Part shown: piece by piece, positions 16,290 through 23,840 of the stretch | Layout of the letters: every line of letters starts with the position of its first letter | Numbering within the stretch: the stretch's first letter is position 1 | Assembly: GCA_041752395.1 (NCBI GenBank) | Contig: JBGSWN010000121.1 | Location: 1 to 64,000, forward strand | Direction of reading: 5' to 3' | Source: UBA6168 sp041752395 | Lineage (GTDB): Bacteria; Bacteroidota; Bacteroidia; Chitinophagales; Saprospiraceae | DNA length: 64,000 nt | Program-made: the position numbers and the translations under genes | Notes under the pieces: generated by a model | Seen by the model: only the letters and a program-made list of their open reading frames with translations | Database searches by the model: none | Told to the model about the DNA's origin: nothing

Positions 16290-19037
16290 ATGAAACAACG
16301 CTTCACAATTTTGCTCTGTTCGGCTTTCCTTTGCTGCGCAAACAGCCTGTTCGCACAACCCTCCAACAACGAATGTGCCAACGCACAGCCACTAAGCAAC
16401 CTCAACAACTGGTGCTCTGCCGCCGCTGGCTTCACCAACGTGGGCGCCACATTGAGCAACGTCACAAACCCTGGTTGTTTTCCTTCGGGAAATGCGGACG
16501 TTTGGTTCTCCTTTGTTGCGCAAGCCAACACCGTCAACATTCGGGTCGTCGGCGCTACGGGCGGAAATACCCCCCCGGGCGGCTCCCTCATGGAACCACA
16601 GTTTGCACTTTACAGCGGCACTTGCAACGCCCTGACCCTTGTGCAGTGCGCCTCCGATGCCTTCGGCCTCAACATCGCCGAGACCTTTGCCGGGCCGCTC
16701 ACCGTCGGCCAAACCTACTATATTCGGGTGGATGCACGAAACAACAACACGGGCACTTTCAAGCTCTGTATCAACAACTACAATGCCGTGCCAGAACTCA
16801 GCGGCGACTGCCCCACTGGCGTGATTCTTTGCGACAAATCACCCTTCAGTGTGGAGCTGGCAGTGGGCGCTGGCAGTGACCCGAACGAGGTGGACCCCAG
16901 CACTTGCATTAACGCCGAAATCGCTTGCTCTTGGTACCGTTGGACCTGCAAAGATGCCGGAACCCTCACATTTACCATCACGCCAAATAATTCCACAGAC
17001 GATATTGACTTTGCCGTTTACGAACTGCCGGGTGGCCTCGGCGATTGTGCAAACAAGGAAGTCGTGCGTTGCGAAGCAGCCGGAGAGAATGTTGGGTCAC
17101 CTTTTCCTGATTGGCAAAATTGCTCTGGTCCTACAGGCTTGGCACTTTCTGAAAATGATGTCACTGAAGTCCCGGGCTGTCCAGTTGGGCAGAACAATTT
17201 CGTGGCGGCACTCGATATGGTCGTGGGCAAAAGCTACGCCCTCGTCATCAATAATTTTAGCGAATCCGGCAATGGCTTTTCCATTGAGTTTGGTGGCACA
17301 GGCACTTTCCTCGGCCCTACTGCCGATTTTACCGTTGCTCCGCAAACGATTTGCCAGAACTCCACCATCACTTTCACCGATAATTCCAACTCTCTTGACG
17401 CCATCACTTTCTGGCAATGGAACTTCGGCATTGGCGCCAGCCCCGCCACCGCTACTGGCAAAGGCCCGCACACCGTGACCTACAACACACCCGGCACAAA
17501 GTCCGTCGCACTGACCATCACCAATGAGGAAGGCTGCCAAGTGACGGACATCGAAACCATCAACGTGCTGCCGCTGCCGGAGGTTGACCCGACCCTGCTC
17601 GACGACTATTGCGGACCCGACGACAACACGGGCGCCGTGATTTTGTCGCCTTCCGGCGATGGACAACCGTACACCTACGACTGGACTGGAACCGGCGTTT
17701 TTACCAATGACAGCTCGCTGGTTGACTTGGCTTCGGGCGATTATACCGTCGTCGTGCAGACCGCCAACGGCTGCACCCAGAGCTTTGATTTCACGGTGGA
17801 AGAAGGCTTGAGCCTCGCTGCTGGCGTTGACCCAGTGTCGCCGCCCACCTGCAACGGCGACTCGGATGGCAGCATTTCCATCACCATCCAAATCGCAAAC
17901 CCGCCAGTTACTTTCGACTTCGGCAACGGCCCACAATCGAGCAATACCTTTAGCGGAATCCCCGCTGGAACTTACAACGTTCAGGTCGTGGATGGCCAAG
18001 GCTGCGCTGGTAATTTCACCATCGAAGTAGTGGATTTTCCACCGTTGGACTTAGGCATTGCCCCAATTGACATCAGTTGTTTTGGGGCAAATGACGGCAC
18101 CATTTCCATCCTGCCCACGGGTGGGGCAGGTGGCTATTCCTATCTTTGGAGCAATGGTGCCACCACTTCCAGCATCTCAGACCTTGCCGCAGGCAACTAC
18201 TCCGTCACCGTCACGGATGAGAATGGTTGCTCCGCAACCGCCGAGGCCGACATTATTGAACCGGAGCCCTTAACGGCTACCCTAGAAACCGTGGACGTGA
18301 TTTGTTTTGGGGATGAAACGGGCGTGATCACCGTCACTGCCACAGGTGGCACACCGCCATTCGAGTACAGTTCCAACGGCACTGATTTTCAAACTGACCC
18401 TGCCCTCATCAACCTCGGCGGCGGCACCTACGACGTGGTGGTGCAGGACAGTAGGGGCTGCACGTTCACCATCCCCGGCACCATCAACCAGCCGCCGCCC
18501 ATCATCGTGGAGGCTGGTAACGACCAGACGATTGACCTTGGCTACTCCGCCAATTTGGTTGCCACTGTTTTACCTCCAACGCTTCCTGTGACGCTGAGTT
18601 GGGTGCCCTCGGAGTCGCTGAGCTGCGCCGACTGCCTGCGCCCGGAAGCTACCCCGTACCTCACCACGACTTACACCCTCACCGCCACCGACGAGAATGG
18701 CTGCACAGGCAGCGACTCGGTGACGGTCTTCGTAATTTTGGTGCGCCCGGTGTACATCCCGAACGTCTTTTCGCCGAACGGCGACGGCCTCAACGATTTC
18801 TTCACCGTCTTCGGGGGCAAAGCCGCCAAAACCATCAGAACGCTCAAGGTCTTCGACCGCTGGGGCGACAATGTCTTTGTGGGAACCGACCTCCCGCTGA
18901 ACGACGAGCCGCTCGGCTGGGATGGTGTTTTTCGGGGAAAGCTGATGGACACGGGCGTGTTCGCCTACCTTGCCCAAGTGGAGTTTGTGGATGGCGTGGT
19001 GGTGCTCTTCAAAGGTGACGTGATGATTATTAGGTGA
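16290..19037 (+). CDS. T9SS type B surface protein with PKD and SprB repeats
   Basis: A 915-residue exported protein. The start MKQRFTILLCSAFLCC at 16290 gives a signal peptide ending near LFAQ; the upstream frame is Arg/Lys-rich and unlikely. Residues about 28-330 contain two beta-sandwich units of the pre-peptidase type (CFPSGNADVWFSFVAQ; CSWYRWTCKDAGTLTFTI). A PKD domain follows (FTDNSNSLDAITFWQWNFG), then four SprB-like repeats with CFGANDGTISI, YSYLWSNGATTSSISDLAAG and CFGDETGVITV patterns. The last 90 residues are the type B sorting domain (YIPNVFSPNGDGLNDFFTVF, LKVFDRWGDNVF, LMDTGVFAYLAQVEF, FKGDVMIIR). SprB-type repeats are known from gliding adhesins. Confidence 0.92.
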   Translation: MKQRFTILLCSAFLCCANSLFAQPSNNECANAQPLSNLNNWCSAAAGFTNVGATLSNVTNPGCFPSGNADVWFSFVAQANTVNIRVVGATGGNTPPGGSLMEPQFALYSGTCNALTLVQCASDAFGLNIAETFAGPLTVGQTYYIRVDARNNNTGTFKLCINNYNAVPELSGDCPTGVILCDKSPFSVELAVGAGSDPNEVDPSTCINAEIACSWYRWTCKDAGTLTFTITPNNSTDDIDFAVYELPGGLGDCANKEVVRCEAAGENVGSPFPDWQNCSGPTGLALSENDVTEVPGCPVGQNNFVAALDMVVGKSYALVINNFSESGNGFSIEFGGTGTFLGPTADFTVAPQTICQNSTITFTDNSNSLDAITFWQWNFGIGASPATATGKGPHTVTYNTPGTKSVALTITNEEGCQVTDIETINVLPLPEVDPTLLDDYCGPDDNTGAVILSPSGDGQPYTYDWTGTGVFTNDSSLVDLASGDYTVVVQTANGCTQSFDFTVEEGLSLAAGVDPVSPPTCNGDSDGSISITIQIANPPVTFDFGNGPQSSNTFSGIPAGTYNVQVVDGQGCAGNFTIEVVDFPPLDLGIAPIDISCFGANDGTISILPTGGAGGYSYLWSNGATTSSISDLAAGNYSVTVTDENGCSATAEADIIEPEPLTATLETVDVICFGDETGVITVTATGGTPPFEYSSNGTDFQTDPALINLGGGTYDVVVQDSRGCTFTIPGTINQPPPIIVEAGNDQTIDLGYSANLVATVLPPTLPVTLSWVPSESLSCADCLRPEATPYLTTTYTLTATDENGCTGSDSVTVFVILVRPVYIPNVFSPNGDGLNDFFTVFGGKAAKTIRTLKVFDRWGDNVFVGTDLPLNDEPLGWDGVFRGKLMDTGVFAYLAQVEFVDGVVVLFKGDVMIIR

Positions 19038-19040
19038 GGG

Positions 19041-19175
19041 GATTTACGATTTTACGACTGACGATTTACGACTGGGCACACAGCTCAAATGGAAAAGGGT
19101 AGGAAGCGCTTTGCTTCGTACCCTTTTTCGTTATTGGTTGCGGACTCAATCGTAAATCCAAAATCGTAAATCGTC
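19041..19175. repeat. Inverted heptamer pair flanking a terminator
   Basis: Left arm 19041-19076: GATTTAC, GATTTTAC (8 nt), GACTGAC, GATTTAC, GACTGGG. Right arm 19148-19175: AATCGTA, AATCCAA, AATCGTA, AATCGTC. The arms are of opposite sense. They start 3 nt after the T9SS stop and end 2 nt before the FAH stop, so they exactly border the gap between convergent genes. Confidence 0.85.
19093..19127. terminator. Bidirectional terminator between convergent genes
   Basis: Stem AAAAGGGTA-g-GAAGC / GCTTC-g-TACCCTTTT, 5-nt loop, with T-runs on both strands. Confidence 0.85.
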
Positions 19176-19177
19176 AT

Positions 19178-19807
19178 TCATTTCACTTCACAAGCAAGCA
19201 ACTGCTCCTCCTTCCCGTCCACTGTTTTCACAAAGCCCTCCAGTTGGTCGCCAATTTTCACAGGCCCAACCCCGGCAGGCGTGCCTGTGAAGATGAGGTC
19301 GCCTTGCAGCAGCTTGAAATATTGGGAAACATAGGTGATGATGTTTCCGAAGGAAAAAAGCACATCACGGGTGTTGCCGTGCTGCACGGTTTCGCCATTT
19401 TTTTTCAAAAAAAACTCAATGTTTCCGCCACTGTTGACCCGGTGCAGGGGAACAAACTTGCCCAGCACCGCCGAATTGTCGAAGCCCTTGGCAATCTCCC
19501 ATGGGTGGCCTTTTTTCTTGAGTTCCTCCTGCACGTCACGAGCGGTGAAGTCAATGCCTAGCGCCACTTCCTCGTAGTAGCTGTCGGCAAATTCCGGCTG
19601 GACGGCCTTTCCGTTTTTGCAGATTTTCAGCACCACCTCGCATTCGTAGTGGAGGTCTTTCGTGAAATCTGGGTAGTAAAACGGCTTCTCGTTCACCAGC
19701 AGCGCCGATGGTGGCTTCATGAACACGACGGGTTTGCCGACTGGCACGGGGTTATTGAGTTCTTTGGCGTGGTCGGCGTAATTTCTACCAATGCAGATTA
19801 TTTTCAT
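19178..19807 (-). CDS. Fumarylacetoacetate hydrolase (FAH) family protein
   Basis: A 209-residue FAH-fold enzyme of the acylpyruvase/2-keto-4-pentenoate hydratase type. Motifs: IGRNYADHAKELNNP at the start, PVVFMKPPSALL, metal ligands in HYECEVVLKI, GIDFTARDVQEELKKKGHPWEIAKGFD and GDLIFTGTPAGVGPV. It probably cleaves C-C bonds in acylpyruvate-like substrates; the exact substrate is not visible. The start is set at MKIICIGRNYADH (19807); the longer frame to 19909 runs into repeat DNA. A heptamer array lies 5 nt before the ATG. Confidence 0.92.
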   Translation of the reverse strand: MKIICIGRNYADHAKELNNPVPVGKPVVFMKPPSALLVNEKPFYYPDFTKDLHYECEVVLKICKNGKAVQPEFADSYYEEVALGIDFTARDVQEELKKKGHPWEIAKGFDNSAVLGKFVPLHRVNSGGNIEFFLKKNGETVQHGNTRDVLFSFGNIITYVSQYFKLLQGDLIFTGTPAGVGPVKIGDQLEGFVKTVDGKEEQLLACEVK

Positions 19808-19812
19808 ATTGC

Positions 19813-19833
19813 GGTGATTGGTGATTGGTGATA
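19813..19833. repeat. Heptamer array upstream of FAH start
   Basis: Three heptamers, GGTGATT, GGTGATT, GGTGATA, 5 nt before the ATG (19805-19807). The unit resembles the array before purS. Confidence 0.75.
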
Positions 19834-19844
19834 TTAAGAAAAAC

Positions 19845-19950
19845 TTTTTCGACGCTGATTTTTTAAGATTTTTATGATGAATTATGTTGCTGGACGTACC
19901 GTCCAGCATAAAAAATCATAAAAATCAGCGTCTTTCAGCGTCAAAAAACA
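19845..19950. repeat. Composite inverted repeat around a 9-bp palindrome
   Basis: The centre is TGCTGGACG-TAC-CGTCCAGCA (19888-19908), a perfect 9-bp inverted repeat. Outside it the flanks are also inverted copies: GACGCTGA plus A/T-rich sequence with GATTTTTATGAT on the left, and ATCATAAAAATCAGCGTC with a second AGCGTC 10 nt on at the right. The block fills most of the gap between trpS and the FAH gene. Confidence 0.7.
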
Positions 19951-19979
19951 TGCGTCAGATTTTTTCTTAACGCCACCAA

Positions 19980-20990
19980 TTACATTTTGACATTCATAAG
20001 CCCAGAAAGCTCCTTGACTTCTCTTATTGTCTCTTGCGCCCGTTTGCGGATAATAGCAGAGGATTCCCGGATTTGCTCTTTCATGGCTTTTTTATCAGCG
20101 TTCAACTCAGCCCGTTTTTCACGGAAGCTGGCACTCAATTGGGCCAATGATTCGGCGACGACCTCCTTGAGTGGGGCGTATTTCAAGGCACCAGCGTTGT
20201 AGTCGTCCATCAGGGAAGCGTGGGCCTCCATATTGCCAGCAGCTTTAAGCAGCCTGAAGAGGTTGGCGACGCCAGCGCTCATTTCCCCGGCTGGGGTATC
20301 ACCTGTGTCGGTTACAGCACTTTTGATTTGCTTGCGCAAAACGGCATCTTCGGCGAAGACGTTGATGTAATGCTTATCTCCGGCGCTTTTGCTCATTTTC
20401 TTCGAGGGGTCGGCGGTGGATTTAACGCTCGGCGTCTCAGTGTTCAGCGAAGCTGGCAGCACGAAATATTCCTTTCCCACTTGGTTGTTGAAGCGCTGCG
20501 CAATATTGCGACTGAGTTCCAGGTGCTGCTCCTGGTCTTTGCCGACCGGCACATAGTCCGCCCGATAAATCAGGATGTCGGCGGCCTGCAAAACGGGGTA
20601 ATCGAACAGGCCGACAGAGATGAAGCCCTCGGCCTTCTCCTCGCTCTGGGCGCTTTTGTCCTTGAACTGCGTCATGCGGCTCACGTTGCCGAAGGAGGCG
20701 AAGCAGTTGAAAATCCAGCCGAGTTCCACATGTTCTGGTATCAGCGACTGGATGAAAAGGTTCTCTGCTTTGACACCCACGGCCATCAGGTTGAGGATGA
20801 GGTCCCAGACGTTTTCCCGCAGCTTGGCGGGCACGTAGGGCATGCTCATGGCATGGTAGTCGGCAATGCCGTAGTAGCAGGTGTATTTCTCTTGGAGGTC
20901 CACCCAGTTCTTCACGGCACCGAAATAGTTGCCGTAGTGCATGTGGCCCGTGGGCTGGATGAGGGAAAGGACTGTTTTTTTCATTGTCAT
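19980..20990 (-). CDS. trpS: Tryptophan-tRNA ligase
   Basis: A 336-residue class I aminoacyl-tRNA synthetase. The HIGH-type motif is QPTGHMHYGNYFGA near residue 12-25, DYHAMSMPYVPAKLRENVWD follows, and the KMSKS loop is KKMSKSAGD near 198. It charges tRNA-Trp. Length and order fit bacterial TrpRS. It follows a small membrane-protein gene by 16 nt in a likely operon with ridA. The start could be 20990 or 20984 (MTMKKTV). Confidence 0.96.
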   Translation of the reverse strand: MTMKKTVLSLIQPTGHMHYGNYFGAVKNWVDLQEKYTCYYGIADYHAMSMPYVPAKLRENVWDLILNLMAVGVKAENLFIQSLIPEHVELGWIFNCFASFGNVSRMTQFKDKSAQSEEKAEGFISVGLFDYPVLQAADILIYRADYVPVGKDQEQHLELSRNIAQRFNNQVGKEYFVLPASLNTETPSVKSTADPSKKMSKSAGDKHYINVFAEDAVLRKQIKSAVTDTGDTPAGEMSAGVANLFRLLKAAGNMEAHASLMDDYNAGALKYAPLKEVVAESLAQLSASFREKRAELNADKKAMKEQIRESSAIIRKRAQETIREVKELSGLMNVKM

Positions 20991-21006
20991 TTTTTTCTTA
21001 GGAACG

Positions 21007-21264
21007 TCAATCGTTTTTTAATGGTTTCATGTTTCTTTTCCATTTCACCAAACCCACCACACTCGCCCCCACCCAAACCGCCTCCAGCACGACAAACGGC
21101 ACCGACCCCATCATCGCCGCCCCGACGGTAGCGAGTATGCCGCCAAACAGGTTCAGCAGCCAATAAGCAAGGCTCGCTTGGCTGATTTTATTGAAAGAAG
21201 AACCGAGGAACGCCAGCAAAATCAAGCTGACGCCGAGGGCACTGAACAGGGTGGACTGGCTCAT
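21007..21264 (-). CDS. Small membrane protein (CBU_0592-like), translationally coupled to ridA
   Basis: An 85-residue protein starting MSQSTLFSALGVSLILLAFL. Three hydrophobic helices are visible with an NLFGG turn and a basic C-terminus (KWKRNMKPLKND). The pattern resembles the small CBU_0592-type membrane proteins, whose function is unknown. Its ATG overlaps the ridA stop as ATGA (21264-21261), which suggests translational coupling and rejects the longer frame to 21348, which would lie inside ridA. Confidence 0.75.
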   Translation of the reverse strand: MSQSTLFSALGVSLILLAFLGSSFNKISQASLAYWLLNLFGGILATVGAAMMGSVPFVVLEAVWVGASVVGLVKWKRNMKPLKND

Positions 21265-21644
21265 TTCACCGCAGCAATAACGGAGATTTCGATGTTGACG
21301 AATTTGGGCAGGTTGGCCACTTCCACGGTCTCCCGTGCGGGCGCCCAAGTTGGGTCGAAGTACTCGGCGTACACGGCATTGATGCGGGCAAAGTCGTGCA
21401 TGTTTTTGATGAAAACACTAGCTTTCAGCACATCCTGGTAGGTGCAGCCTGCCGCTTCTAGGATGGCACCGACGTTTTTCAGCACTTGGTGGGCTTCATC
21501 TTCCAAACTGCCCTGAAGCAGCTCGCCAGTGGCGGGCACGATGGCAATTTGGCCAGAGGCATAGAGGATTCCGTTGTGGATGACGGCTTGGTTATAGGGG
21601 CCAATGGCGCCGGGAGCATTGGGGGTGGAAATGATTTTTTTCAT
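21261..21644 (-). CDS. ridA: RidA family enamine/imine deaminase
   Basis: A 127-residue YjgF/YER057c/UK114 protein. Motifs: STPNAPGAIGPYNQAV, ILYASGQIAI, NVGAILEAAGCTYQDVLKASVFIKNM, YFDPTWAPARETVEVANLPKFVNIEISVIA, including the conserved Arg in PARETVEV that binds substrate carboxylate. RidA hydrolyses reactive 2-aminoacrylate and related enamines. Start MKKIISTPNAPG at 21644; the frame to 21713 is unsupported. Confidence 0.95.
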   Translation of the reverse strand: MKKIISTPNAPGAIGPYNQAVIHNGILYASGQIAIVPATGELLQGSLEDEAHQVLKNVGAILEAAGCTYQDVLKASVFIKNMHDFARINAVYAEYFDPTWAPARETVEVANLPKFVNIEISVIAAVK

Positions 21645-21697
21645 AAAAATGAGTGGATGACAGGTTGAGTGAATGGGCGAAGGTATTAAAAACAGAG

Positions 21698-21735
21698 AAA
21701 GCCCCTTATCCAACTTTCGTTGGACAGGAGCTTTT
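21698..21735 (-). terminator. Hairpin after rpmF
   Basis: Imperfect stem with the core TCCAAC-TTTC-GTTGGA, extended by CCT/AGG and AAAGC/GCTTT with small bulges. It lies 3' of rpmF on the minus strand. A 2-unit TTTTAGA heptamer repeat (21732-21745) overlaps its base. Confidence 0.6.
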
Positions 21736-21762
21736 AGATTTTAGATGCTGCTTGGCCGGGGC

Positions 21763-21960
21763 TTATTCCTGGTCTTCCTTGGATTTTACCAGAATCTTGC
21801 CTTTGTAGCGCATGTTTCCCTCACTATCCGTGTAGGCATGGTGGAAAATATGCGTTTCGCCAGTGGCTTGACACTTGGCAATTGTTGGCATTGCGGCACG
21901 GTCGTGAGCCCGGCGGGTGCGGGTACGCTGCTTCGAATGTTTATTTCTAGGATTTGGCAT
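21763..21960 (-). CDS. rpmF: 50S ribosomal protein L32
   Basis: A 65-residue L32: MPNPRNKHSKQRTRTRRAHD at the basic N-terminus, then TIAKCQATGETHIFHHAY and the C-terminal GKILVKSKED. Only one Cys of the classical zinc ribbon remains, which suggests a Zn-independent form. It follows the DUF177 (YceD-like) gene, the usual bacterial order. The gap between them is bordered by an inverted heptamer pair. Confidence 0.95.
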   Translation of the reverse strand: MPNPRNKHSKQRTRTRRAHDRAAMPTIAKCQATGETHIFHHAYTDSEGNMRYKGKILVKSKEDQE

Positions 21961-21971
21961 CGCTATTTGTA

Positions 21972-22053
21972 TTTAAGACTTTAGAAATTAGACGTTAGAT
22001 TATAGACGGAATCGGTGGAACATCATCTAATGTCTTTTGTCTAATATCTACGG
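21972..22053. repeat. Inverted heptamer pair between DUF177 gene and rpmF
   Basis: Left arm 21972-22006: TTTAAGA, CTTTAGA, AATTAGA, CGTTAGA, TTATAGA. Right arm 22026-22053: TCTAATG, TCTTTTG, TCTAATA, TCTACGG. The arms are opposite in sense. The left arm begins 11 nt before the rpmF ATG and the right arm ends 10 nt after the DUF177 stop. Confidence 0.85.
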
Positions 22054-22063
22054 TCTGTTTATG

Positions 22064-22582
22064 TCAATTATCATTTTGAAGGCCCTTCAATGCGTCCCAA
22101 ATGGAGGTGGAAGAACTTGGTTCGTCCTCGCTCTCCTCTTGTTTCAGGAATTTCAACATTTCCGGGTCACATTCCTCGTCGGCGTCGTCGTGGGTTTTTG
22201 CAATCGGTACAGCAAGGTTGATGAACTCGTAAATGTACGAAGCCACGTTCAGCCTTGGTGTCTCCCTTAGGATGTAGATGATGTCTGCATCCTCCCACTC
22301 CTTCTCATCGAATTTCACCAACAACATTTCGTCGGCTTCGATGGGCAGGTCGAACTCCTCCAAGCAGCGGTCACAGGCGGTTTTCACCGTGCCGTCTAGT
22401 TCAAAGGTCATGGTGTACATGTCGGATTGCTTGTCGAAAACGAAATGTACCGCCACGTCTCCATCCTTAATTGGTGACTCTGGAAAGCACTGGAAAAACG
22501 ACGAATCTATAATGAAATCGTACTCGTGGATACCGTTGTGCAACCCTGAAACCGGGATGGTGAAGTGCTCTAAAATGTCCAT
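22064..22582 (-). CDS. DUF177 / YceD family protein
   Basis: A 172-residue YceD-like protein: LEHFTIPVSGLHNGIHEYDF, a CDRCLEEFDLPIEA motif with the CxxC typical of the family, and an acidic C-terminus. The family (YceD/DUF177) is linked to 23S rRNA accumulation and sits next to rpmF in most bacteria. Here it lies directly upstream of rpmF on the same strand. Confidence 0.92.
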   Translation of the reverse strand: MDILEHFTIPVSGLHNGIHEYDFIIDSSFFQCFPESPIKDGDVAVHFVFDKQSDMYTMTFELDGTVKTACDRCLEEFDLPIEADEMLLVKFDEKEWEDADIIYILRETPRLNVASYIYEFINLAVPIAKTHDDADEECDPEMLKFLKQEESEDEPSSSTSIWDALKGLQNDN

Positions 22583-22609
22583 TTTTAAAGAACTTTTTTA
22601 AAAGGAGCG

Positions 22610-22617
22610 CAAAGATA
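22610..22617 (-). promoter_or_regulatory. Promoter -7 box for DUF177-rpmF
   Basis: Reads TATCTTTG on the minus strand, 27 nt before the ATG. No TTTG at -33 was found. Confidence 0.4.
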
Positions 22618-22762
22618 GGCTGTTTTTTCAGATTTTGGGTTTGCGCATTCAGTTTTTTTTATTGGTAAATTAGCTGGCCGTAATTGCCGCTTAAAATTCA
22701 AGCCATTTTTCCACAGCCAAAAAGTCACTGACCGCCTATTTTTTCGCAAAAAACAATACAAT

Positions 22763-22793
22763 TTTGCATAATCAATTGAATATCATACATTTG
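22763..22793 (+). promoter_or_regulatory. Promoter of OmpA-like gene
   Basis: TTTG (22763-22766), 19 nt, TACATTTG (22786-22793). Both boxes and the spacing match the Bacteroidota consensus. The predicted 5' UTR is about 70 nt. Confidence 0.7.
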
Positions 22794-22866
22794 GCGGACT
22801 ACTTTGAAGGGACTTGGCTGCGGATTTGGCAGCTCAACATACTAACATCATAAGAGAAAAACGACT

Positions 22867-23754
22867 ATGAGGGGTTTAATCATTGGCTTCCTGTTTTTAC
22901 TTGCCTACGCCATTCCGGCACGTTGGTACTTCGTTTGCCAGCTTCGGCACCACTGCGGCGACGAGCCTGCGGTCGTTGCGCCCACACGCCCGATGACACT
23001 TTCCTTGCACGACGGCGACAAGACCATATTACAAGGTTACGAGCAGTTTGGCTTTGCCCCTAACTCATTTCAACCTGACCTCTCTGCCAACAACCAAGCG
23101 TTTTTGGCGAAAGTGGCGGAATACCTGAAAGCAAATCCTGACAAAAAAATCACCCTCACGGGGCGCTTCCTGCCTTCAGAAAGCATTGCGAAAAGTGGCA
23201 TCTTCGAAAATATCGGTATCGCCCGAGCCGCTGCCGTAGAGCAGCTTTTGGTAAAATTGGGCGTTTCGGAAAAACGCTTTTCCATTGATTATCAAAAGGT
23301 TATAGGTACAACTTTGGAAGAGCCAATCTCCTTCAACCTTTTCAGCCCGAAGCCTGACGACTACGACCGTCCGGTTTACAGCTTCAAGGACAATACCTTT
23401 TCCGACGCCAATTTCGCCTTCGGCTCCGACGAGTTCAAGCCCGGCGAGCAGTGCATACTCTATGCAGATTCGGTAAAAACCTTTTTGGGTACCAATCCGA
23501 CCATGATGCTGACTATCACGGGACATACAGACAGCATTGGCACCGAAACCAATAACCTCAACCTTGGCCTGCGGAGGGCAAAAAATGCCGCTGCCTATTT
23601 CCGGGAATTGGGCGTGAAATCCGAAATCATTTCCACCACAAAGGGAGAAGAACTGCCCGTAGCGCCTAACACGGTTGACGGCAAGGACAACCCCGAAGGC
23701 CGCCAAAAAAACCGACGGGTGAATTTTAAAATTGAAGAAAAAACTGCTCAATAA
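22867..23754 (+). CDS. OmpA-like envelope protein with two OmpA domains
   Basis: A 295-residue protein with one N-terminal membrane segment (GLIIGFLFLLAYAIPARWYF). Residues about 45-155 form a degenerate OmpA-like domain (ITLTGRFLPSES, NIGIARAAAVEQLLVKLGV). Residues about 165-290 form a canonical peptidoglycan-binding domain (LTITGHTDSIGTETNNLNLG, RRAKNAAAYFRELGV, EGRQKNRRVNFKI). It probably tethers the membrane to peptidoglycan. It is 86 nt upstream of a membrane-anchored coiled-coil gene, so the two may form an envelope operon. Confidence 0.88.
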   Translation: MRGLIIGFLFLLAYAIPARWYFVCQLRHHCGDEPAVVAPTRPMTLSLHDGDKTILQGYEQFGFAPNSFQPDLSANNQAFLAKVAEYLKANPDKKITLTGRFLPSESIAKSGIFENIGIARAAAVEQLLVKLGVSEKRFSIDYQKVIGTTLEEPISFNLFSPKPDDYDRPVYSFKDNTFSDANFAFGSDEFKPGEQCILYADSVKTFLGTNPTMMLTITGHTDSIGTETNNLNLGLRRAKNAAAYFRELGVKSEIISTTKGEELPVAPNTVDGKDNPEGRQKNRRVNFKIEEKTAQ

Positions 23755-23840
23755 TCTAATTGATAAAGGCCAGAAAAACTTTTAAAGAGTTGATAATCAA
23801 CTAATTGAAATCCATTTTGACCAATTTCTAAAACAACAAC

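Noticed and set aside
17097..17999. 300-codon frame antisense to the SprB-type gene
   Set aside because: Shadow frame; the sense strand encodes clear PKD and SprB repeats.
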